Source: Alphaproteobacteria bacterium UBA998
GTDB lineage: Bacteria > Pseudomonadota > Alphaproteobacteria > Rickettsiales > UBA998
NCBI GenBank assembly: GCA_002291925.1
Contig: DBAY01000031.1
Location: forward strand, 1-45,979
Direction of reading: 5' to 3'
Length of the DNA stretch: 45,979 bases
Shown here: piece after piece, positions 7,588-14,968 of the stretch
How the letters are laid out: each line of letters starts with the position of its first letter
How positions within the stretch are numbered: the stretch's first letter is position 1
The notes under the pieces: generated by a model
Seen by the model: the letters and a program-made list of their open reading frames with translations, nothing else
The model's database searches: none
Told to the model about the DNA's origin: nothing
Position numbers and translations under genes: made by a program

Positions 7588-8121
7588 ATGTCACGTACTG
7601 GTAAATACCCCGTCGCTGTTCCCGCCTCCGTCAATGTTACGGTGGCTGCGGATAAAATCACCGTCAAAGGCAAGCAGGGCGAACTGTCCACCCCGCTGAC
7701 CAGCGACGTGGTCGTCAGCTTCGGCGACGGCAAGATCACTGTGCAGCCCGCCAACGACACCAAGCGCGCCCGCGCCACCTGGGGCACCGTGCGCTCTATC
7801 GTGGGGGGCATGGTTGAGGGGGTCGATAAAGGCTTCACCAAGTCGCTGGAGATTCTTGGCGTTGGTTACCGCGCGTCGGTGACTGGCAACGTGCTGGCCC
7901 TGTCGCTCGGCTACAGCCACGAGATCCGCTACGTGATTCCGGCAGGTATCAAGATCACGACGCCCAAGCCGACCACGCTGGAGATCACCGGTGCGGACAA
8001 GCAGCGCGTGGGCCAGGTGGCCGCGGAAATCCGCCAGCTGCGCAAGCCGGAGCCTTACAAGGGCAAAGGTGTGCGCTACTCGGATGAGCGCGTGCGCCGC
8101 AAGGAAGGCAAGAAGAAGTAA
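7588..8121 (+). CDS. rplF: 50S ribosomal protein L6
   Basis: L6 lies near the GTPase-associated centre. The 177-residue product starts MSRTGKYPVAVPASVNV and has the C-terminal signature RQLRKPEPYKGKGVRYSDERVRRKEGKKK. It follows rpsH by 9 nt with AGGAGATATCC upstream. Confidence 0.98.
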   Translation: MSRTGKYPVAVPASVNVTVAADKITVKGKQGELSTPLTSDVVVSFGDGKITVQPANDTKRARATWGTVRSIVGGMVEGVDKGFTKSLEILGVGYRASVTGNVLALSLGYSHEIRYVIPAGIKITTPKPTTLEITGADKQRVGQVAAEIRQLRKPEPYKGKGVRYSDERVRRKEGKKK

Positions 8122-8145
8122 TTTTGAAAAGGTACGGAGCCGGTT

Positions 8146-8508
8146 ATGGCCACTGTTAAGTCTCTGTTTGAACGCCGCCGCACCCGCGTACGCTATGCGC
8201 TGCGTCAGAATGCCAAGGGCAAGGTTCGCCTCAGCGTGTTCCGCTCGGGCAAGCATATCTATGCCCAGCTGATCGATGATGCGCAGGGCAAGACGCTGGT
8301 CTCCGCCTCCACGCTGGACAAGGACCTCAAGGGCAAGGTGAAGAAGCCGGGCACCATCGAGGCCGCCAAGTCGGTGGGCGAGCTGATCGCCAAGCGCGCC
8401 GCAGCCGCCAAGGTCGAGAACATCGTGTTCGATCGCGGTGGGTACCTTTTCCACGGCCGCGTCAAGGCGCTGGCGGACGCCGCCCGCGAAGCCGGTCTGA
8501 AATTCTAA
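8146..8508 (+). CDS. rplR: 50S ribosomal protein L18
   Basis: L18 binds 5S rRNA with L5. The 120-residue product shows RRTRVRYALRQNAKGKVRLSVFRSGKHIYAQLIDDAQGKTLVSAST and ends with FDRGGYLFHGRVKALADAAREAGLKF, both typical. Normal length. Confidence 0.98.
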   Translation: MATVKSLFERRRTRVRYALRQNAKGKVRLSVFRSGKHIYAQLIDDAQGKTLVSASTLDKDLKGKVKKPGTIEAAKSVGELIAKRAAAAKVENIVFDRGGYLFHGRVKALADAAREAGLKF

Positions 8509-8526
8509 GCAACGGGACATACACAC

Positions 8527-9099
8527 ATGGCACGCGCAGAACGCAATGAGGAGAACGAAGGCGGCGGAATGATCGACAAACTGGTGTCGATCAACCGTGT
8601 CGCGAAAGTAGTAAAGGGTGGCCGCCGCTTCGGCTTCGCCGCGCTGGTGGTCATCGGTGACGGCAAGGGCCGCGTGGGCTACGGCACCGGCAAGGCGAAG
8701 GAAGTCACCGACGCCGTGTCGAAAGCCACCGACGCCGCCAAGAAGAAAATGATTCGCGTGCCGCTGCGCGAAGGCCGCACCATCCACTTTGACACCAAGG
8801 GCCATTTCGGCTCCGGCAAGGTGATGCTGCGCGCGGCTCCGTCCGGTACCGGCATCATCGCCGGCGGTCCGATGCGGGCAGTGTTCGAGGCGCTGGGCGT
8901 GCAGGACGTGGTGGCGAAGTCCACTGGCAGCGCCAACCCGCACAACATGGTGAAAGCCACCTTCGATGCGCTGAAGTCGATGAACGCCCCGCGCGACATT
9001 GCTGCCCGCCGCAGCCTGAAGATCAGCGACCTGATCGCCCGCCGCGAGCAGGCCTACGGTAACACCGTGAAAGCCTACGACGAAGAAGCAGGAGAATAA
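8527..9099 (+). CDS. rpsE: 30S ribosomal protein S5
   Basis: S5 lies at the mRNA entry and decoding fidelity region. The N-terminal double-stranded RNA-binding block LVSINRVAKVVKGGRRFGFAALVVIGDGKGRVGYGTGKAKEV starts at about residue 19. The GTGIIAGGPMRAVFEALGVQDVVAKSTGSANPHNMVKATFDAL block follows. The 190-residue length fits alphaproteobacterial S5, which carries a longer tail than the 167-residue E. coli form. Confidence 0.98.
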   Translation: MARAERNEENEGGGMIDKLVSINRVAKVVKGGRRFGFAALVVIGDGKGRVGYGTGKAKEVTDAVSKATDAAKKKMIRVPLREGRTIHFDTKGHFGSGKVMLRAAPSGTGIIAGGPMRAVFEALGVQDVVAKSTGSANPHNMVKATFDALKSMNAPRDIAARRSLKISDLIARREQAYGNTVKAYDEEAGE

Positions 9100-9101
9100 T
9101 C

Positions 9102-9314
9102 ATGGCCGCCGCGAAGAAAGCCGAGAAGACCTCCGGCAAGACCATCACGCTGATTCAGACCGGCAGCCCCATCGGCCGCACGGATGACCAGCGCGCAACG
9201 CTCATCGGCCTCGGCCTGAACAAGCGTCACCGTACCAGCACGCTGCAGGACACCCCCGCCGTGCGTGGCATGATTACGAAAGTGCAACACCTGGTGAAGG
9301 TGGTGGAAGAATAG
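9102..9314 (+). CDS. rpmD: 50S ribosomal protein L30
   Basis: Small large-subunit protein. The core TITLIQTGSPIGRTDDQRATLIGLGLNKRHRTSTLQDTPAVRGMITKVQHLVKVVE covers residues 14-69, and a short Lys-rich N terminus makes it 70 residues instead of about 60. It starts 2 nt after rpsE. The last base of its TAG stop is the first base of hairpin H1. Confidence 0.96.
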   Translation: MAAAKKAEKTSGKTITLIQTGSPIGRTDDQRATLIGLGLNKRHRTSTLQDTPAVRGMITKVQHLVKVVEE

Positions 9315-9380
9315 AGTTCAGAGTTAGGAGTTCAGTGATGGGTACTGAACTCTGAACTCTGACCACTGAACTCTGGAGAG
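9314..9380 (+). repeat. Heptad-unit hairpin H1 (rpmD-rplO)
   Basis: Left arm, in strict 7-nt register: GAGTTCA (9314), GAGTTAG (9321), GAGTTCA (9328), GTGATGG (9335). Right arm: TGAACTC (9346), TGAACTC (9353), TGACCAC (9360), TGAACTC (9367), then TGGAGAG (9374), which also holds the rplO ribosome site. GAGTTCAGT (9328-9336) pairs perfectly with ACTGAACTC (9344-9352) around a 7-nt loop. The first unit begins on the G of the rpmD stop. It is not a terminator, as no T-run follows, and the flanking genes should be co-transcribed. Confidence 0.85.
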
Positions 9381-9384
9381 CAAG

Positions 9385-9855
9385 ATGAAACTCAATGAAT
9401 TCGCAGACAACCAGGGCGCCCGTCATCGGAAGATGATCGTGGGCCGTGGCCTCGGCTCCGGTAAGGGTAAGACGGGCGGTCGCGGCTACAAGGGCCAGAA
9501 GTCCCGCACTGGCGTGTCCATCAACGGCTTTGAGGGCGGCCAGATGCCGCTGCACCGCCGTCTGCCGAAGCGCGGCTTCAACAACTACACCCGCACGGAA
9601 TTCAGCGTGTTCAACCTCGCTGACCTGCAGCGCGCCATCGACGCCAAGACGCTCGACGCAAAGAAGGCCGTCACCAAGGAAATGCTGGTGGAAGCGGGCC
9701 TGATTCTCAACCTTTCCAAGCCGGTGAAGCTGCTCGGCAATGGCGAGCTGAAAGCCAAGGTGTCCTTGACCGTCGACAAAGCCTCCAAGGCCGCAATGGC
9801 CGCAGTGGAGAAGGCGGGCGGCAGCGTCACGCTGGCACAGGCCGAAGCGGTCTGA
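9385..9855 (+). CDS. rplO: 50S ribosomal protein L15
   Basis: L15 is a late-assembly large-subunit protein. The 156-residue product starts MKLNEFADNQGARHRKMIVGRGLGSGKGKTGGRGYKGQKSR and has the C-terminal VKLLGNGELKAKVSLTVDKASKAAMAAVEKAGGSV signature. The ribosome site (GGAGAG, 9375-9380) is the last unit of hairpin H1, so translation initiation may be sensitive to that fold. Confidence 0.97.
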   Translation: MKLNEFADNQGARHRKMIVGRGLGSGKGKTGGRGYKGQKSRTGVSINGFEGGQMPLHRRLPKRGFNNYTRTEFSVFNLADLQRAIDAKTLDAKKAVTKEMLVEAGLILNLSKPVKLLGNGELKAKVSLTVDKASKAAMAAVEKAGGSVTLAQAEAV

Positions 9856-9862
9856 TCGTGCC

Positions 9863-10360
9863 ATGCCTGGCCGTCGCGTCACACAGGCGACGGTAGAGGC
9901 AGCCCGGCATGTGCTGCTGATCGACGATAATCCAGTTTTTCAAGAACGCATGAAAGCCCTCCTCGAACAGGAGGGCTTTTGCGTCACCTGCCTGCCGGAT
10001 CACGCCACGGCGTTTCGAGCGCTGGAGGACAAGCCCTTTACGCTGATTGTCAGCGATGATCATATCGCGCGCCCATCGGAGTATTCCAGCGGCGAGGCCT
10101 GGTGTCGTGCTTACCGCGGGCAGGGAGGGCGTGTCCCGGTTATCCTTGTGACCGGCGCCGATCTATCACGTGGCGGAAACCTCCGGGCGCAGGGCGAGGC
10201 TATCACGCATCTGGCCGCCACGTGTGGGGCTGACTGGGTGATTCCCAAAGCCATCATCGAGGCCCCGCAGGGGGATGCACTCTTCCTGCAATATGCAAAA
10301 GACCTTGCGCTCGATGCGCAAACCGCTAGAAGTATCGGTTCGAAAATACGAGGTCTCTAA
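9863..10360 (+). CDS. Receiver-domain (CheY-like) protein between rplO and secY
   Basis: A stand-alone response-regulator receiver of 165 residues. All phosphorylation residues can be placed: acidic pair D21-D22 (VLLIDDN), acceptor D65 (TLIVSDDHI), T97 (VILVTGAD) and K129 (WVIPKA). There are about 30 residues between the Thr and Lys positions, longer than in CheY, and no output domain. Start: ATG 7 nt after the rplO stop, with no clear Shine-Dalgarno. The stop overlaps the secY start (TAATGG), so it is coupled to secY. A receiver at this position in the spc operon is not part of the conserved arrangement. No kinase gene is in the window. Its role, perhaps linking signalling to secretion or ribosome synthesis, is inference. 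A terminator-like hairpin lies inside the reading frame (9953-9980). Confidence 0.8.
   Translation: MPGRRVTQATVEAARHVLLIDDNPVFQERMKALLEQEGFCVTCLPDHATAFRALEDKPFTLIVSDDHIARPSEYSSGEAWCRAYRGQGGRVPVILVTGADLSRGGNLRAQGEAITHLAATCGADWVIPKAIIEAPQGDALFLQYAKDLALDAQTARSIGSKIRGL
9953..9980 (+). terminator. Terminator-like hairpin inside the receiver gene
   Basis: AAAGCCCTCCT (9953-9963), loop CGAAC, and AGGAGGGCTTT (9969-9979) form a perfect 11-bp stem followed by a run of four T. It has the form of an intrinsic terminator 98 nt after the rplO stop. It also encodes ordinary receiver helix 1 residues (KALLEQEGF), so it can be explained by coding. The T-run is short. Confidence 0.5.
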
Positions 10361-11700
10361 TGGTTTCTGCCGCCGAACGGCTTGCCTCCAGCATCGATTT
10401 TAGAACGCTGGGCCGTGCCACTGAATTGAAGAAGCGCCTGTGGTTTGTCATCGGCGCGCTGATTGTCTATCGCCTTGGCACCTATATTCCCATCCCCGGC
10501 ATCGACCCGACCGTGCTGCAGGAAATCCTGCAACAGCAGGCAGGCGGCGTGCTTGGCATCTTCAACATGTTCTCCGGCGGCGCGCTGGGCCGGATGACCA
10601 TCTTCGCACTGGCGATCCTGCCCTATATCTCCGCCTCCATCATCATGCAGCTGCTCACCGTCACCATCCCGACGCTGCAGGCGCTGAAGAAGGAAGGCGA
10701 GGCGGGCCGCCGCAAGATCAACCAGTACACGCGCTACGGCACCGTGCTGCTTGCCGCCGTGCAGGCGTACGGTATCGCGGTCGGGCTGGAAAATACCACC
10801 GGCCCGTCCGGCTCGGCGGTGATCGATCCGGGCCTGTTCTTCCGCATCTCCACCATGATCACCCTCACCGGCGGCACCATCTTCTTGATGTGGCTGGGCG
10901 AGCAGATCACCGCGCGCGGCATCGGCAATGGCATCTCGCTTATCATCTTCACCGGCATCGTCGCCAACCTGCCGGGCGCGCTGACCAGCTTCTTCGAGCT
11001 CGGCCGCAAGGGAGCCATCTCCACCGGCGTGGTTCTGTTCATCATCCTGCTGGCGGCGGGGCTTCTAGCCTTCATCGTCTTCATGGAGCGCGCCCAGCGC
11101 CGCATCACCATCCAGTACCCCAAGCGCCAGGTCGGCAACAAGATGTTCCAGGGCGACAGCAGCCACCTGCCGCTGAAGGTCAACACCGCCGGCGTGATTC
11201 CGCCCATCTTCGCGAGCTCCATTCTGCTCTTCCCGCTGACCATCGCGAAGTTCAACCAGGGCAGCGCGCCGGAGTGGCTCTCCACCGTCACGTCCTACCT
11301 CTCGCACGGCCAGCCGCTCTACATCGCGATGTATGTGGGCATCATCCTGTTTTTCTCCTTCTTCTACACTGCCGTGGTGTTCAACCCGGAAGAAACGGCG
11401 GAGAACCTGAGGAAGAACGGCGGCTTCATCCCCGGCATCCGCCCCGGCAAGCAGACGGCCACCTACCTGGATTACGTGCTCACCCGCCTTACCGTGGTCG
11501 GCGGTCTTTACATCGCCTTTGTCTGCACCGTGCCGGAGCTGCTGATTTCCGAATACTCCGTGCCGTTCTACCTTGGCGGCACCAGCCTGCTCATCGTGGT
11601 GAACGTGATCATGGATTTCATCACGCAGGTGCAGTCCCACCTGTTCGCCCATCAGTATGAGGGGCTGATCAAGAAAGCCCGCCTTAAGGGGAGGAGATAG
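10360..11700 (+). CDS. secY: Protein translocase subunit SecY
   Basis: The pore of the SecYEG translocon in the inner membrane. The 446-residue product has the expected ten hydrophobic helices. It starts with the family N terminus (SSIDFRTLGRATELKKRLWFVIGALIVYRLGTYIPIPGID), has the signature ALAILPYISASIIMQLLTV (near residues 84-102), and the cytosolic loops that contact the ribosome (ERAQRRITIQYPKRQ; NPEETAENLRKNGGFIPGIRPG). It overlaps the receiver gene stop and is followed 2 nt later by adk. Confidence 0.98.
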   Translation: MVSAAERLASSIDFRTLGRATELKKRLWFVIGALIVYRLGTYIPIPGIDPTVLQEILQQQAGGVLGIFNMFSGGALGRMTIFALAILPYISASIIMQLLTVTIPTLQALKKEGEAGRRKINQYTRYGTVLLAAVQAYGIAVGLENTTGPSGSAVIDPGLFFRISTMITLTGGTIFLMWLGEQITARGIGNGISLIIFTGIVANLPGALTSFFELGRKGAISTGVVLFIILLAAGLLAFIVFMERAQRRITIQYPKRQVGNKMFQGDSSHLPLKVNTAGVIPPIFASSILLFPLTIAKFNQGSAPEWLSTVTSYLSHGQPLYIAMYVGIILFFSFFYTAVVFNPEETAENLRKNGGFIPGIRPGKQTATYLDYVLTRLTVVGGLYIAFVCTVPELLISEYSVPFYLGGTSLLIVVNVIMDFITQVQSHLFAHQYEGLIKKARLKGRR

Positions 11701-11702
11701 TC

Positions 11703-12350
11703 ATGAACCTGATTCTTCTTGGTCCTCCCGGCGCGGGCAAGGGTACGCAGGCCAGCCATCTGCAGAAAACCTTCGGCCTCGCCAAACTGTCCACCGGCGA
11801 CATGCTGCGCGAAGCGGCGGCCTCCGGCAGCGAGCTGGGCAATCATGTGAAGGGCATCATGGCCAAAGGCGCGCTGGTGGATGACGAGATCATGATCGGC
11901 CTCATCCGCGAGCGCATCACCCAGCCGGATTGCCAGAACGGCTTCATCCTAGACGGCTTCCCGCGTACGCTGGCGCAGGCCGAGGCGCTGGACGTAATGC
12001 TGAAGCAGGTTGGCACTCCGCTTGATTATGTTATCGAGCTGGAAGTGCAGGACGACATCCTCGTGGAGCGTATTTCCGGGCGTTTCTCCTGCGCCAAATG
12101 CGGTGAGGGGTATCACGATACCCACAAGCAACCCGCCACGCGCGGCGTGTGCGACGCCTGCGGGAGCACCGAATTCAGCCGCCGTGCCGACGACAAGGCG
12201 GAGACGGTGGCCAAGCGCCTGGAAGCCTACCACGCCCAGACGGCGCCGCTGCTTCCGTACTATGAATCGCAGGGGGTGCTGGCGTCCGTGGACGGCATGG
12301 CCGACATCGCGGAAGTGATGGGGCAAATCGAGGCCATTCTTCGCCCTTAA
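11703..12350 (+). CDS. adk: Adenylate kinase
   Basis: Catalyses ATP + AMP = 2 ADP in the cytosol. The 215-residue product has the P-loop GPPGAGKGTQ at residues 7-16, the AMP-binding DGFPRT block, and a long LID domain with four cysteines (CAKCGEGYH...CDACGS). These cysteines indicate a structural zinc site as in Bacillus adenylate kinases; the E. coli enzyme lacks it. GGGGAGGAGA before the ATG is a strong ribosome site. Location between secY and rpsM is usual in alphaproteobacteria. Confidence 0.98.
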   Translation: MNLILLGPPGAGKGTQASHLQKTFGLAKLSTGDMLREAAASGSELGNHVKGIMAKGALVDDEIMIGLIRERITQPDCQNGFILDGFPRTLAQAEALDVMLKQVGTPLDYVIELEVQDDILVERISGRFSCAKCGEGYHDTHKQPATRGVCDACGSTEFSRRADDKAETVAKRLEAYHAQTAPLLPYYESQGVLASVDGMADIAEVMGQIEAILRP

Positions 12351-12368
12351 AAAACCCGCATTGGGCCA

Positions 12369-12396
12369 TTGACAAGCGAGGAAATCCCCGTATGAT
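12369..12396 (+). promoter_or_regulatory. Promoter for rpsM-rpsK-rpoA-rplQ
   Basis: TTGACA (12369-12374), 16-nt spacer, TATGAT (12391-12396). A perfect -35 and a near-consensus -10. It lies 19 nt after adk and about 95 nt upstream of the rpsM start, giving the alpha operon its own strong promoter. Confidence 0.75.
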
Positions 12397-12412
12397 GCAG
12401 CCTCTTTTCGGC

Positions 12413-12445
12413 GCGCTCCGAGCGGTTTTTTGCGTCTAAACCGCT
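12413..12445 (+). promoter_or_regulatory. Structured leader of the alpha operon
   Basis: The transcript from 12369-12396 would start near 12403. GCGGTTT (12423-12429) can pair with AAACCGC (12439-12445), and a competing short CGCT-CCG-AGCG stem followed by GGTTTTTT overlaps it. Mutually exclusive folds with a T-run suggest attenuation. In E. coli the alpha operon is autoregulated by S4, but rpsD is not part of this cluster, so the regulator is unknown. Confidence 0.35.
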
Positions 12446-12497
12446 TGAAAGCGACTGGAATACAACGATAACGAGATTTTAGTGAAAGGAATCTAAC

Positions 12498-12866
12498 GTG
12501 GCACGTATCGCCGGTGTAAACATTCCCTCTTCCAAGCGCCTGGTCATCGGGCTCACCTACATTCACGGCATTGGCGACAAGTTCGCCCGCGACATCTGCG
12601 CGAAGGCCGGTCTGGATGAAAGCCGCCGCGTCAATCAGCTCACCGAAGGTGAAGTGATCAAGCTGCGCGAGATCATCGACGCCGACTACACGGTGGAAGG
12701 CGAGCTGCGTCGCGAAGTCTCCATGAACATCAAGCGCCTGATGGACCTCGCCTGCTATCGCGGCCTGCGTCACCGCAAGCGCCTGCCGGTGCGCGGTCAG
12801 CGGACCCACACTAACGCCCGCACCCGCAAGGGCAAGGCGGTCGCCATTGCCGGCAAGAAGAAATAA
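12498..12866 (+). CDS. rpsM: 30S ribosomal protein S13
   Basis: S13 contacts S19, the P-site tRNA and L5. The 122-residue product starts at GTG: the reading MARIAGVNIPSSKRLVIGLTYIHGIGDKFA is the conserved N terminus and AAAGGA lies 7 nt upstream, so GTG is the real start. The C-terminal signature GLRHRKRLPVRGQRTHTNARTRKGKA is intact. Confidence 0.98.
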   Translation: MARIAGVNIPSSKRLVIGLTYIHGIGDKFARDICAKAGLDESRRVNQLTEGEVIKLREIIDADYTVEGELRREVSMNIKRLMDLACYRGLRHRKRLPVRGQRTHTNARTRKGKAVAIAGKKK

Positions 12867-12890
12867 CTTTTTGAATTCAGGTAAACGATC

Positions 12891-13286
12891 ATGGCTAAAC
12901 AGCAGGAAGCCGGCCGCGTTAAGAAGCGCGAACGCAAGAATATCACAATGGGCGTGGCGCATGTGAACGCCTCGTTCAACAACACCATCGTCACCATCAC
13001 CGACAATAACGGCAACACGGTGGCGTGGTCTTCCTCCGGCAGCCACGGCTTCAAGGGCTCGCGCAAGTCGACCCCGTATGCCGCGCAGGTTGCCGCCGAG
13101 TCCGCCGGCCAGAAGGCCGCCGAGCATGGCATGAAGACCATCGAGATTTTGGTGAAAGGCCCCGGCGCTGGCCGTGAATCTGCCCTGCGTGCGCTGCAGT
13201 CCGTTGGCTTCACCATCACCTCCATCAAGGACGTGACCCCGGTGCCGCACAATGGCTGCCGCCCGCCGAAGCGCCGCCGCGTCTAA
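12891..13286 (+). CDS. rpsK: 30S ribosomal protein S11
   Basis: S11 forms part of the platform and the mRNA exit. The 131-residue product contains GVAHVNASFNNTIVTITDNNGNTVAWSSSGSHGFKGSRKSTPYAAQ and ends in the invariant TPVPHNGCRPPKRRRV. A GCCGGC-GCCGGC hairpin lies in the 76-nt spacer before rpoA. Confidence 0.98.
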   Translation: MAKQQEAGRVKKRERKNITMGVAHVNASFNNTIVTITDNNGNTVAWSSSGSHGFKGSRKSTPYAAQVAAESAGQKAAEHGMKTIEILVKGPGAGRESALRALQSVGFTITSIKDVTPVPHNGCRPPKRRRV

Positions 13287-13362
13287 GCTACGTATGCCGG
13301 CGGCTGGTGCCGGCCTGAAAATCAACCAGCATGGGATTGTGTAGAGGAATCGAGAACGTATC

Positions 13363-14388
13363 ATGGCTAATATTCTGAACAAGAACTGGCAGGATCTGAT
13401 CAAGCCGTCCAAGCTGAACGTGGAGACCAAGGGCAACGAAGGCACCCGCGCGACCATCGTCGCCGAGCCGCTGGAGCGTGGCTTTGGCATGACGCTGGGC
13501 GTGGCCCTGCGCCGCATCCTGCTCTCCTCGCTGCAAGGTGCCGCCGTCACCTCGATCAAGATCGACGGCGTGCTGCATGAATTCTCCGCCATTCCCGGCG
13601 TGCGCGAGGACGTGACCTCCATCATCCTCAACATCAAGGACCTGAAGCTGAAGGCGCACTCCGCCGACCGCAAGCGCATGTACCTGCGCGCCAACCAGGC
13701 CGGTGAAGTCACCGCGGGCATGATCCAGGCGGATGCCGATGTCGAGATCATCAACAAGGACCTCGTCATCTGCACGCTCGACAAGGGCGCCAACCTCAAC
13801 ATGGAACTGATGGTCGAGATCGGCAAAGGCTATGTGCCGGCCTCGCGCAACCGCAATGAAGACGCGCCGATCGGTGTCATCCCCGTCGACTCGCTCTTCT
13901 CGCCGGTCCTCAATGTGGCCTATAAGGTGGAAAACGCCCGCGTGGGTCAGCAGACCGACTATGACAAGCTGATCCTGGACGTCACCACCGATGGTTCCAT
14001 CACGCCGGATGACGCTGTGGCCTTGGCCGCCCGCATCCTGCAGGACCAGCTGCGCCTGTTCATCAACTTCGAAGACGCGCCGATGGCGGAAGAGCGCGGC
14101 GAGCGTTCCGAGCTTCCGTTCAGCCCGTACCTGCTGAAGAAGGTCGACGAGCTGGAGCTGTCCGTCCGTTCGGCCAACTGCCTGAAGAATGACAACATCG
14201 TCTATATCGGTGACCTCGTGCAGAAGACCGAATCGGAAATGCTGAAGACCCCGAACTTCGGCCGCAAGTCGCTGACCGAAATCAAGGAAGTGCTGCAAGG
14301 CATGGGCCTGCGCTTTGGCATGGACGTCCAAGGTTGGCCGCCGGAGAACATCGAGGAACTGGCGCGCCGTTACGAAGAACCCTACTGA
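13363..14388 (+). CDS. rpoA: RNA polymerase subunit alpha
   Basis: The assembly platform of RNA polymerase. Of its 341 residues, the N-terminal domain (to about 235) holds LERGFGMTLGVALRRILLSSLQGAAVTSIKIDGVLHEFS. The C-terminal domain (about 260-330) has LSVRSANCLKNDNIVYIGDLVQKTESEMLKTPNFGRKSLTEIKEVL, including the arginine that contacts UP elements. Hairpin H2 begins directly after its TGA. Confidence 0.98.
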   Translation: MANILNKNWQDLIKPSKLNVETKGNEGTRATIVAEPLERGFGMTLGVALRRILLSSLQGAAVTSIKIDGVLHEFSAIPGVREDVTSIILNIKDLKLKAHSADRKRMYLRANQAGEVTAGMIQADADVEIINKDLVICTLDKGANLNMELMVEIGKGYVPASRNRNEDAPIGVIPVDSLFSPVLNVAYKVENARVGQQTDYDKLILDVTTDGSITPDDAVALAARILQDQLRLFINFEDAPMAEERGERSELPFSPYLLKKVDELELSVRSANCLKNDNIVYIGDLVQKTESEMLKTPNFGRKSLTEIKEVLQGMGLRFGMDVQGWPPENIEELARRYEEPY

Positions 14389-14460
14389 GGAATCAGGGGG
14401 CAGGATTCGGGATTCAGTTCGTATCCCTGAACCCTGACCACCGAATCCTGAACTCTGGAG
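14389..14460 (+). repeat. Heptad-unit hairpin H2 (rpoA-rplQ)
   Basis: Units in 7-nt register from the base after the rpoA stop: GGAATCA, GGGGGCA, GGATTCG, GGATTCA, GTTCGTA, then TCCCTGA, ACCCTGA, CCACCGA, ATCCTGA, ACTCTGG. GGATTCGG (14403-14410) pairs perfectly with CCGAATCC (14441-14448), and GGGATTCAG pairs with CTGAACCC with one bulge. As in H1, the right arm contains TGACCAC (14435-14441) and ends TGAACTCTGGAG, which supplies the rplQ ribosome site. The word differs from H1 (GGATTC in place of GAGTTC) while the skeleton is shared. Confidence 0.8.
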
Positions 14461-14468
14461 TCAAGACA

Positions 14469-14903
14469 ATGAAACACGGAATCAGTGGCCGCAAACTGGG
14501 CGTCACCAGCTCTCACCGCAAGGCGATGCTGGCGAACATGGCTATGGCCCTTATCAAGCATGAGCAGATCTCGACGACGCTGCCGAAAGCCAAAGAGCTT
14601 CGCCCGTATGTCGAGAAGCTTGTCACGCTCGGCAAGCATGGCACGCTGGCAGACCGCCGCCTGGCACTCTCCCGCCTGCACAACGACACCACAATCGTAG
14701 CCAAGCTTTTCGATACGCTGGCCTCGCGTTACGCTGAGCGCAGCGGTGGCTATATCCGCATCATGAAAGCCGGCTTCCGCTTCGGCGACAACGCCTCGAT
14801 GGCCATCATCGAGTTCGTTGACCGCGACGAGTCGGCCAAGGGCCAGGACTCCGGCCCCGTGCAGTTCACCGACAGCGAGCACGAAGAAGCCGACGCGGCG
14901 TAA
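14469..14903 (+). CDS. rplQ: 50S ribosomal protein L17
   Basis: L17 sits near the exit tunnel. The conserved start MKHGISGRKLGVTSSHRKAMLANMAMALIKHEQISTTLPKAKELRP fixes the ATG at 14469. An upstream in-frame ATG at 14334 lies inside rpoA and would add a segment read from hairpin H2. The 144 residues include an acidic tail beyond the 127-residue E. coli form. TGGAG (14456-14460) is the ribosome site. Confidence 0.97.
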   Translation: MKHGISGRKLGVTSSHRKAMLANMAMALIKHEQISTTLPKAKELRPYVEKLVTLGKHGTLADRRLALSRLHNDTTIVAKLFDTLASRYAERSGGYIRIMKAGFRFGDNASMAIIEFVDRDESAKGQDSGPVQFTDSEHEEADAA

Positions 14904-14924
14904 GCGCTCAGCAATCAGACAAGA

Positions 14925-14955
14925 AAAAGCACCCCGCGTGCGGGGTGCTTTTTTT
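14925..14955 (+). terminator. Terminator of the ribosomal protein cluster
   Basis: GCACCCCGC and GCGGGGTGC form a 9-bp GC-rich stem around a short loop, flanked by an A-run and seven T. Located 21 nt after rplQ. The flanking A-run gives it bidirectional potential for the convergent gene at 14969-15577. Confidence 0.92.
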
Positions 14956-14968
14956 ATGCTAAGGATGC

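Noticed and set aside
9314..9380. CRISPR-like direct repeats in the heptad arrays
   Set aside because: Units are 7 nt with no spacers, and no cas genes are present.
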